The notes below the pieces were generated by a model. The model searched no databases, was not told the DNA's origin, and saw only the letters and a program-made list of their open reading frames with translations. This document shows positions 1 through 5,028 of a DNA stretch of 5,028 nt, piece by piece. The stretch covers positions 1 to 5,028 of the forward strand of contig JAJZRT010000356.1 of the NCBI GenBank assembly GCA_021802595.1. Reading direction: 5' to 3'. The stretch is from Pseudomonadota bacterium (GTDB taxonomy: Bacteria; Pseudomonadota; Gammaproteobacteria; Burkholderiales; Thiobacillaceae). The stretch's first letter is position 1, and every line of letters starts with the position of its first letter. The position numbers were made by a program, and so were the translations under genes.

Positions 1-264
1 TACATCAGCGCCGAAGTCGCCCAGGAACTCGCCAGCCAGGTCAGCGGCGAACGCGCCGGCCTGCCGCACGAGGCCCTGTCCAACCGCGAATACCAGACCC
101 TGTGCATGATCGCCTCGGGACTCACCGTCACCGCCATCGCCGACAAGCTCGCGCTGTCGGTCAAGACCATCAGCATGTACCGCGCCCGCCTGCTGCAGAA
201 AATGCAGATGAAGAACAATTCCGAACTGACGCATTACGCCATCAAGCACGGGCTGCTGGACTGA
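1..264 (+). CDS. LuxR/NarL-family response regulator, C-terminal DNA-binding part (5' end outside window)
   Basis: The reading frame is open from base 1 to the TGA at 262-264 and gives 87 residues without a start, so this is the 3' end of a gene beginning upstream. It carries a GerE/LuxR-type helix-turn-helix: a LSNRE box at visible residues 26-30, then IASGLTVTAIADKLALSVKTI (in two parts, 37-46 and 47-57), with the recognition helix around 54-66 (VKTISMYRARLL). The tail (NNSELTHYAIKHGLLD) matches my memory of NarL/FixJ-type regulators of betaproteobacteria. The family is about 210 residues with an N-terminal receiver domain phosphorylated on an Asp by a sensor kinase; that domain is not visible here. 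It should act as a cytoplasmic transcription factor. The target genes are unknown; the two similar leaders downstream are candidates by proximity only. Codon use is strongly GC-rich, as in the cyclase gene and unlike the central glycosyltransferase. The family call is secure; the specific role is not known. Confidence 0.9.
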   Translation, partial: YISAEVAQELASQVSGERAGLPHEALSNREYQTLCMIASGLTVTAIADKLALSVKTISMYRARLLQKMQMKNNSELTHYAIKHGLLD

Positions 265-266
265 TC

Positions 267-293
267 GGCGCGCTCGAGCGCGCCGTCGTTTTT
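267..293 (+). terminator. Intrinsic terminator of the response regulator gene
   Basis: An 18-base perfect palindrome (267-284, GGCGCGCTCGAGCGCGCC) begins two bases after the TGA and is followed after four bases by five T (289-293). A GC-rich stem with a T run directly behind a stop codon fits a Rho-independent terminator. The full palindrome leaves a tight loop, so the real stem is probably 7 bp with a 4-base loop. It separates the regulator from the glycosyltransferase transcriptionally. Confidence 0.8.
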
Positions 294-322
294 GTCCCGC
301 GGCAATCTGGCAACCGCACCAT

Positions 323-343
323 CCCCGGAATACCCGGGGTTTT
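323..343 (+). other. GC hairpin with T4 tail: second terminator or operator
   Basis: CCCCGG (323-328) and CCGGGG (334-339) form a 6-bp perfect inverted repeat around AATAC, followed by TTTT (340-343). It could be a back-up terminator for the upstream gene or an operator palindrome. In the matching leader before the cyclase gene the left arm and the T run are kept (3683-3688, 3700-3703) but the right arm is C-rich and cannot pair, so the hairpin is not conserved between the two copies. That argues against an essential shared hairpin. Confidence 0.4.
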
Positions 344-360
344 CCCGCCCTAATTCGTCG

Positions 361-391
361 TTCGGCCTGGACCGGCGGCACCTACCATGCG
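361..391 (+). promoter_or_regulatory. Candidate promoter of the TPR-glycosyltransferase gene (sigma-54 or sigma-70 reading)
   Basis: Two readings fit. Sigma-54: CGGCACCTACCATGCG at 376-391 has GG (377-378) and GC (389-390) separated by exactly 10 bases, the -24/-12 layout, and would start RNA near 402. It lacks the usual TT before the GC. Sigma-70: TACCAT (383-388) as -10 with TTCGGC (361-366) 16 bases upstream, a poor -35. The 13-base block covering the -12/-10 area is identical in the leader of the cyclase gene, which supports a functional site but not the choice of sigma factor. Confidence 0.4.
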
Positions 392-437
392 AGACATGGA
401 AAATGCCCGTCGTCCCGATTAGGACAAACCATCCCTC

Positions 438-3400
438 ATGGCTACAAGCGCCTTCGTTCAGCAACCCGAATCGCAAACGATCGGGCAGGCCCTCGGCCAG
501 GCGGTCGCTCTGCATCAGGCCGGGCAGTTCGAAGACGCCGCCAGGCGTTACCTGGCCATCCTGCAAACCCAGCCGAATCATCCCGAGGCGAACTATCACC
601 TGGGCATTTTGGCTGTGCAGACGAATCATTTCGCTGCCGCGCTTCCCTATTTCAATGCGGCGCTGGATGCCGACCCAACTCGCGGCCAATTCTGGCTCGG
701 CTACATCGACGCATTGTCTCAGGCCGGCCAGCAGGAGGATGCGCGGCAGGTGCTGGAGCTTGCCCGGCGGCAGGGGTTGCAGGGCGATGAAGTGGACGCA
801 CTGGCGGTACGGCTCGGCAGCGCCCAGTCCCCGGAACAGTCAACGTCCGGGCCCCCAGGGGCATCGGAGGAGGCGGTACCCGTCTCGTCCACTAATAAAT
901 CTGCCCCGCACAAGAAAAAACAGCCAAGTCCCAGGGAGTTAGACGCGCTTCTGGCCGCGTTCCATGCGGGGCGATATGAAGAAGCCCTCGCCCTCGCTCG
1001 AACGATGACGGAGCACTTCCCTCAACATGCGTTCGGCTGGAAGACCTTGAGTGTGGTTTACATGCAGTTGGGCCGATGCGCGGATGCGCTGGAGCCCATG
1101 AAAAAGGCGGCGGCCCTTTCGCCGAACGACGTCGAGGCCCATTACAACCTGGGCGTAACCCTACAGGAACTGGACCGGCTGCAGGAGGCGGAATCCAGCT
1201 ACCGGCGAGCGCTACGGATCAACCCGCAGTATGCCGATGCGCTCTGCAATCTGGGCGTTACATTGCGCAATCTTGGCCACCTGGAAGAGGCCGAGAAGAC
1301 CTTGCAGAAAGCGGTACGGCTCAAGCCGGGTTACGCCGAGGCGCACAACAATCTGAGCGCAACGCTCAAGGATCTGGGCAGGCTCGATGAAGCCGAAGCC
1401 AGCTGCCGGCAAGCATTGCAACTCCAACCGCATAACGCTGCAGCGCATAGCAACCTTGGCAATATCCTGCAGGCACTTGGTCGACTGGATGAAGCAGAAG
1501 CCAGCTACCGGCGAGCGCTGGAGATCAATCCCGATTTTGCCGAGACGCACAGCAACCTGGGCAACGTCTTCCAGGAACTTGACCACCTGGAGGAGGCAGA
1601 GGCCAGTTACAGACGAGCTCTGGAGATCAAGCCAGATTATGCAGAGGCGCACAATAGCCTGGGGGTAGTCCTGCAGACACTGGGCCAAATGGAGCAGGCC
1701 AAGGTCAGCTACCTGCGAGCGCTGGAAATCAGGCCAGATTATGCGAACGCACATAACAACCTGGGGACAATTTTCCAGAAGCAGGACCAGATGGGGCAAG
1801 CCGAGGCCTGTTACCGCAGAGCGCTGGAGATCGAGCCATACAACATCAAGGCTCTCGAGAGCCTGGGCAATCTCCTTCGTGAGCGGGATCTCCTGAATGA
1901 GGCCGAAGCGTGCTATCAACGCTTGTTAAAGGTCAACCCGGATGACGCTACCGCGCACTTCCAGTTGGGCCGGATCTTCAGTCAAGCAGGCTATTTTGAG
2001 GACGCCGAAATCAGCTATCAGCGGGCGCTGCAGATCATGCCGGACAGCATTACTGCACATTGCAACCTGGCTAACACCCTCTTAAACCTGTGCCGCCCTG
2101 ATGAAGCCGGAGTCAGCTTTAGACGAGCACTGGACCTCGCCCCTGACATGGCCAATAGCCATAGCAACCTGCTTTACTATCTTGCTCTAAACGAAAAGAC
2201 GGATACAAAATCACTATTTCTCGAACACTGCCGATTCGGCGAACAATTTGAAGCCCCCCTGCGCGCTCATTGGCCGCGACATACCCATTCAAAAGACCCT
2301 GAACGCTGTTCACGAATTGGTTTTGTCTCGGGTGATTTCTACAACCATGCCGTTGCGAACTTTATCGAGCCGGTACTGACTCAACTGGCTGGCTATCCGC
2401 GATTGTCACTGCACGCCTACTACAACAACTCAATTAATGACGAAGTCACCCGGCGCCTGCGCCGGAATTTTGCCCATTGGCATCCAATCGACGGCCTGAC
2501 GGATGAGGAACTTGCCAGCAGGATCGGGGCTGACGGGATCGACATTCTGATTGACCTTTCTGGTCACACCGCCCGCAATCGCCTGTTGACTTTCGCCCGC
2601 AAACCGGCGCCAATCCAGGCAAGCTGGATGGGCTACCCCGGCACGACCGGACTGAATGCGGTGGATTACTACCTGGCTGACCGCTTCCTGTTGCCACCTG
2701 GTCAATTCGACGACCAGTTCACGGAGAAAATAGCCAGTCTGCCGGCCAATGTGCCATTCTTGCCTTGGGAGTTCGCGCCAGCGGTCAACACTTTGCCGGC
2801 GCTGAGCAATGGCCATATGACCTTCGGCAGCTTCAACCGGCCTAACAAGTTGAGCCGTGAAGTCATTGCACTTTGGTCGAAACTGCTGAACGCACTGCCC
2901 GATTCGCGCATGCTGCTGGGAGCCATGCCAACGGATGGCCAGCCAGACACATTGATTGAATGGTTTGCAAAAGAGGGGGTGGCACGGGAGCGCCTGGACT
3001 TCCACCCGCGCAGCAGCATGGAAGACTATCTGCGCCTGCACCTCCAGGTCGATATCTGCCTCGATACCTTTCCCTACAATGGCGGCACCACAACCCATCA
3101 CGCGCTGTGGATGGGCGTGCCGACATTGACTTTGGCTGGGGCAGGCACGCCGGGCAGAGCGGGCGTGGCGATACTATCCCAGGCCGGATTACTGGATTTT
3201 GCCGTTGAGGATGCCGACGATTTTGTGGCGCGGGGTTTGTATTGGTCGAAGAATCCTGGCGCACTTGACAAATTGCGCAGCGGTCTCCGCACGCATTTGA
3301 GCCAGTCCCCTTTGCGCAAACCGGAAATCTGTGCCGCCGGGCTGGAGCGCGCGCTGCGAACCATGTGGCGCCGTTGGTGTGCGGGCATGCCGGCCGAGTC

Positions 3401-3455
3401 ATTCGAAGTGCATTTGCGCGATGTGACCGGCACGATAGAGGATGCAAACAAATGA
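438..3455 (+). CDS. TPR-repeat O-GlcNAc-transferase-like (SPINDLY/GT41) protein glycosyltransferase
   Basis: This 1005-residue protein is predicted to be cytoplasmic (no signal peptide or membrane segment seen) and to move a sugar from a nucleotide donor to Ser/Thr of a protein held by the TPR superhelix. Residues about 14-116 are three TPR-like units; 120-163 is a Ser/Pro/Lys-rich linker; 164-571 is an unbroken run of twelve 34-residue TPRs (typical unit 334-367). Residues about 612-990 resemble the OGT catalytic region in two halves: RIGFVSGDF with H637 (position of human OGT H498), IDLSGHT with H710, PIQASWMGYPGT, SFNRPNK with K804 (like OGT K842), and ICLDTFPYNGGTT with D876 (like OGT D925). 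The key residues all look intact. The start is fixed: an in-frame TAG at 420-422 leaves 438 as the first ATG, with a weak AGGA at 421-424, rather far away (13 bases). The end overlaps a broken aminotransferase gene by 14 bases, implying a former operon. Base composition is lower in GC than either flank. In bacteria such enzymes often modify flagellin or other surface proteins; the target here is unknown, and no flagellar gene is in view. Confidence 0.9.
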   Translation: MATSAFVQQPESQTIGQALGQAVALHQAGQFEDAARRYLAILQTQPNHPEANYHLGILAVQTNHFAAALPYFNAALDADPTRGQFWLGYIDALSQAGQQEDARQVLELARRQGLQGDEVDALAVRLGSAQSPEQSTSGPPGASEEAVPVSSTNKSAPHKKKQPSPRELDALLAAFHAGRYEEALALARTMTEHFPQHAFGWKTLSVVYMQLGRCADALEPMKKAAALSPNDVEAHYNLGVTLQELDRLQEAESSYRRALRINPQYADALCNLGVTLRNLGHLEEAEKTLQKAVRLKPGYAEAHNNLSATLKDLGRLDEAEASCRQALQLQPHNAAAHSNLGNILQALGRLDEAEASYRRALEINPDFAETHSNLGNVFQELDHLEEAEASYRRALEIKPDYAEAHNSLGVVLQTLGQMEQAKVSYLRALEIRPDYANAHNNLGTIFQKQDQMGQAEACYRRALEIEPYNIKALESLGNLLRERDLLNEAEACYQRLLKVNPDDATAHFQLGRIFSQAGYFEDAEISYQRALQIMPDSITAHCNLANTLLNLCRPDEAGVSFRRALDLAPDMANSHSNLLYYLALNEKTDTKSLFLEHCRFGEQFEAPLRAHWPRHTHSKDPERCSRIGFVSGDFYNHAVANFIEPVLTQLAGYPRLSLHAYYNNSINDEVTRRLRRNFAHWHPIDGLTDEELASRIGADGIDILIDLSGHTARNRLLTFARKPAPIQASWMGYPGTTGLNAVDYYLADRFLLPPGQFDDQFTEKIASLPANVPFLPWEFAPAVNTLPALSNGHMTFGSFNRPNKLSREVIALWSKLLNALPDSRMLLGAMPTDGQPDTLIEWFAKEGVARERLDFHPRSSMEDYLRLHLQVDICLDTFPYNGGTTTHHALWMGVPTLTLAGAGTPGRAGVAILSQAGLLDFAVEDADDFVARGLYWSKNPGALDKLRSGLRTHLSQSPLRKPEICAAGLERALRTMWRRWCAGMPAESFEVHLRDVTGTIEDANK
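927..2150 (+). repeat. Twelve tandem 102-bp TPR-coding units
   Basis: The twelve contiguous 34-residue TPRs (protein residues 164-571) are visible at DNA level as a 102-bp period. Most units are diverged, but some stretches stay identical: the 19-mer at 1195-1213 recurs at 1501-1519, exactly 306 bp (three units) later, and the units at 1437-1640 share long near-identical stretches encoding EAEASYRRALEI. The lack of any insertion between units suggests growth by unit duplication; unequal recombination could still change the unit number. Confidence 0.85.
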
Positions 3456-3654
3456 CTTCCAGGAAAACATCGCCCGTACATGTGCACGGCCATTGTTGCC
3501 ACCATTGGAAGAGTACATTCCCTATCTAGAACAGATCCAGGAAAGCAAATGGCTGGCCAATAATGGCCCGTTTCACCAGCAGTTCGAGCGTGCGCTTTGT
3601 GATTACCTGGGTGTCAAACACATTTAGCTATTCGCCAACGGCACGCTCGCGCTA
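3442..3654 (+). pseudogene. Truncated DegT/DnrJ/EryC1/StrS-type sugar aminotransferase gene
   Basis: ATG at 3442 opens a 61-residue frame ending at TAG (3625-3627). It reads as the N-terminus of a DegT/DnrJ/EryC1/StrS aminotransferase: RPLLPPLEEYIPYLEQI, then SKWLANNGPFHQQFE, then LCDYLGVKHI. After the TAG the same frame continues with LFANGTLAL to 3654, exactly what this family has next, so the TAG replaces a sense codon in a once-continuous gene. Beyond 3654 homology stops. Intact members are roughly 360-400 residues PLP enzymes that put an amino group on a keto-sugar nucleotide; here the PLP lysine and almost all of the active site are missing, so no activity is expected. The frame overlaps the end of the glycosyltransferase gene by 14 bases, with no good separate ribosome site, suggesting past translational coupling and a shared job in making and attaching an amino sugar. 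The exact original start is uncertain. Confidence 0.85.
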
Positions 3655-3672
3655 GGGCGGTTGCGTACCCTA
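3653..3672. repeat. Small REP-like imperfect hairpin at the aminotransferase breakpoint
   Basis: TAGGG (3653-3657) pairs with CCCTA (3668-3672); CG (3658-3659) can pair with CG (3664-3665) across a GTTG loop, with TA (3666-3667) bulged. The half TTGCGTACCCTACGG resembles, from memory, the common proteobacterial intergenic repeat with GTAGGGTGCGC...GCGCACCCTAC arms. It begins where the aminotransferase homology ends, so it may mark the deletion junction. It is short and could be chance. Confidence 0.35.
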
Positions 3673-3680
3673 CGGCCACC

Positions 3681-3760
3681 TTCCCCGGAAATACCCCCCT
3701 TTTACCACCCTAATCCGGCCTTCACTCCGGACTGGCCGCCCCTACCATGCGAGGCATAGT
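3681..3760 (+). repeat. Leader repeat copy B (before the diguanylate cyclase gene)
   Basis: This is the gapless partner of 321-400 (57 of 80 identical). It keeps TCCCCGGAA, TTT-CC-CCCTAAT and the 13-base block CCTACCATGCGAG (3741-3753), but has lost the right arm of the hairpin in copy A. It also contains two TACC heptamers in the same direction, TACCCCC (3692) and TACCACC (3703), 11 bases or about one helical turn apart, which might be sites for a NarL-type regulator; copy A keeps these only partly. Confidence 0.75.
3721..3751 (+). promoter_or_regulatory. Candidate promoter of the diguanylate cyclase gene
   Basis: TTCACT (3721-3726) and TACCAT (3743-3748) with a 16-base spacer make a fair sigma-70 promoter, with RNA expected to start near 3755 and a leader of about 35 bases. 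In the sigma-54 reading the GC at 3749-3750 is kept but the GG ten bases earlier is CG, so that reading is weaker here than in the first copy. Position and the shared 13-mer with the other leader are the main support. Confidence 0.4.
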
Positions 3761-3789
3761 CAACGCCCTCTCCGGGTCTGAGCTCCGCC

Positions 3790-5028
3790 ATGGCTGAACC
3801 TACCGTCAATATCAATCTGGACAATCCGACCGAAGTGGCACGAGAGACCCTCCGCCGCCTCGCCCTGCGCCGGATCGCGCCGACCCCGGACAACTACCAG
3901 ACCCTGTACGAGGAAATCGTCGGCGTGCCCAGCGCCCCCCCGGCCGACCAAAACGCGCCCTCTGCCGTCACGGCGCTGTCCGGACTGGTGATGGACCTCA
4001 ATCGGCAGTACCCCGAACTGGCTGCCCCCGTGGAAACCCTGAACCAGGCCATCCGCAAGGGCGACTGGACGCAATGCCGCAGGCAGCTGGGCCAGATCAC
4101 CCTGCTGCTCAAACAGCAGGGCGCAAGCGGCGGCGGCGAAAACCTGGTCCTGCTGCGCGACCTGCTGGCCAAAACCCTGGAATTCGGGGTTGTCACCCAG
4201 CTGTCCCACAGCCCACGCCTGGCGGAAAAGGCCCAGGACCTCGCCTTGGCCGTGCGCGAGGCCAACAGCGCCGCCTCCCTGCGCGATGCCGCATCCGGCC
4301 TGAAATCCCTGTGGGTCAGCATCGAGATGCAGGCCCCGGACGTCCAGCAGCAGCAGGAAATGCTCAAGCGCATCCTGCTGCTGCTGGTGGAAAACATCGG
4401 CGAACTGCTCGACGACGACACCTGGCTGCGCGGCCAGCTCGACCTGGTGCAAAAAGTCATTACCGGCCCGCTCAGGATCCAATCGCTGCAGGAGGCGGAA
4501 AAACGCCTCAAGGACGTCATCTTCAAGCAGAGCATGGTCAAGCACGGCCTGCGCGAAGCCACCGCCACGCTCAAAGCCACCATGACCAACTTCGTCAGCC
4601 GCATGAGCGACGCCGTGGCGGCCAATGACGAATACCAGGGCAAGATCGCCTCCCACATCGAGCGTATCAGCAACACCGAAGACGTGCTGGAGCTGAACCT
4701 CATCCTCGAGACCCTGCTGGATGAAACCCGCGCCGCGCAGACGGATACCCTTCGCGCCCACGAACAGCTGGTTCTGGAACGCGACACCGCCCTGCAGGCC
4801 GAAGACCGCATCAGGCAGCTGGAAACCGAACTCGCCCAGATGAGCGCGCTCGTGCGCGAAGACCCGATGACGCGCAGCCTCAACCGGCGCGGCCTGGATG
4901 ACGAATTTGCACGCGAAGCCTCGCGCGCAGACCGCTACGACACCCCCTTCAGCATCGCCGTGCTCGACGTCGACAACTTCAAGGCCCTGAACGACACTCG
5001 CGGCCACCAGACCGGCGACGAAGCCCTG
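3790..5028 (+). CDS. Diguanylate cyclase (GGDEF protein) with long helical N-terminal region, 3' end outside window
   Basis: An open frame of 413 codons runs from ATG 3790 to the window edge. An in-frame TAG at 3757-3759 makes 3790 the first ATG; the ribosome site is weak (GAG at 3780-3782). Residues 16-43 (ETLRRLALRRIAPTPDNY and TLYEEIVG) resemble the start of a recurring betaproteobacterial GGDEF family. Residues about 45-290 show no domain I recognise and look mostly helical; about 290-355 is Glu/Gln/Leu-rich and probably a coiled coil that pairs two subunits. GGDEF begins near 356: DPMTRSLNRRG, then LDVDNFK with D393 (metal-binding, like PleD D327), N401 and D410 in the guanine-binding positions. 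The GGDEF signature itself lies beyond the window, so catalytic competence cannot be judged. If intact it makes c-di-GMP from two GTP in the cytoplasm, lowering motility and favouring attachment. No membrane segment is seen. It has its own leader and is probably transcribed separately from the broken gene before it. Codon use is strongly GC-rich. Confidence 0.92.
   Translation, partial: MAEPTVNINLDNPTEVARETLRRLALRRIAPTPDNYQTLYEEIVGVPSAPPADQNAPSAVTALSGLVMDLNRQYPELAAPVETLNQAIRKGDWTQCRRQLGQITLLLKQQGASGGGENLVLLRDLLAKTLEFGVVTQLSHSPRLAEKAQDLALAVREANSAASLRDAASGLKSLWVSIEMQAPDVQQQQEMLKRILLLLVENIGELLDDDTWLRGQLDLVQKVITGPLRIQSLQEAEKRLKDVIFKQSMVKHGLREATATLKATMTNFVSRMSDAVAANDEYQGKIASHIERISNTEDVLELNLILETLLDETRAAQTDTLRAHEQLVLERDTALQAEDRIRQLETELAQMSALVREDPMTRSLNRRGLDDEFAREASRADRYDTPFSIAVLDVDNFKALNDTRGHQTGDEAL

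Larger units (their letters stand above)
321..400 (+). repeat. Leader repeat copy A (before the glycosyltransferase gene)
   Basis: Copy A aligns without any gap to 3681-3760 (offset 3360). I counted 57 identical bases of 80. Best-kept blocks are TCCCCGGAA (322-330), TTT-CC-CCCTAAT (341-354) and CCTACCATGCGAG (381-393, 13 of 13 identical). The region is non-coding and lies 38 bases before the start codon at 438. In copy B the corresponding distance to the start codon at 3790 is 29 bases. Similarity fades beyond about 410. It probably contains a promoter plus a regulator site, or is the trace of a duplication. Confidence 0.75.

Noticed and set aside
351..380. Flagellar FliA (sigma-28) promoter reading: CTAA ... 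GCCG
   Set aside because: CTAA and GCCG are too far apart in the cyclase leader (21 bases instead of about 16) and the rest of the -10 (ATAA) is absent in both copies.
292..942. 216-codon open frame on the plus strand covering the leader
   Set aside because: Out of frame with the TPR gene and made of Arg/Pro/Ser-rich sequence; it runs through the terminator and promoter region and overlaps three well-supported TPRs.
1212..1919. 235-codon open frame on the minus strand with a repeating pattern
   Set aside because: The periodicity is the mirror of the 102-bp TPR repeats on the plus strand, not an independent repeat protein.
927..2150. CRISPR-like or satellite repeat
   Set aside because: The 102-bp period is in frame and encodes 34-residue TPRs; there are no constant repeats with unique spacers.
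3894..4883. 329-codon open frame on the minus strand
   Set aside because: Ser/Arg-rich translation with no recognisable fold, fully antisense to the cyclase gene.
3760..5007. 415-codon open frame on the minus strand
   Set aside because: It is the antisense shadow of the GC-rich cyclase gene; its translation is low-complexity Gly/Val/Gln/Ala/Phe with no domain, while the plus strand shows clear GGDEF motifs.

Overview
The window looks like part of a GC-rich proteobacterial chromosome, most likely a betaproteobacterium. This rests on recalled similarity of the response-regulator tail and of the diguanylate cyclase N-terminus to proteins of that group, plus the strong GCC/CTG/CGC codon bias of the two outer genes. 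The assignment to a class is moderate confidence; I cannot name a genus.

Layout: (1) 1-264 is the 3' end of a LuxR/NarL-type response regulator gene, closed by a perfect-palindrome terminator at 267-293. (2) 294-437 is a short leader with a GC hairpin and a candidate promoter. (3) 438-3455 encodes a 1005-residue protein made of about 15 tetratricopeptide repeats fused to an O-GlcNAc-transferase-like (SPINDLY/GT41) catalytic region. (4) 3442-3654 overlaps its end and is a broken N-terminal fragment of a DegT/DnrJ/EryC1/StrS-type sugar aminotransferase gene, with an in-frame TAG and an abrupt loss of homology. (5) 3655-3789 holds a small REP-like hairpin and a second copy of the leader seen in (2). 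(6) 3790 to the window end is the 5' part of a diguanylate cyclase gene: a long uncharacterised helical N-terminal region, then the start of a GGDEF domain. It runs off the window.

How they may work together: the outer genes are signalling genes (transcription factor; c-di-GMP synthesis). The central pair looks like a protein O-glycosylation module (glycosyltransferase plus sugar-modifying aminotransferase) whose second gene has been lost. The central genes are visibly less GC-rich than the flanks, which suggests a separate origin. The leader before the glycosyltransferase and the leader before the cyclase align without a gap at a 3360-bp offset (57 of 80 positions identical, including 13 consecutive identical bases). 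Either both genes share a promoter/operator type, or the module was inserted or rearranged at a duplicated leader. This duplicated leader next to the broken aminotransferase is the most interesting feature here. I see no CRISPR, tRNA, rRNA, insertion sequence or phage gene.
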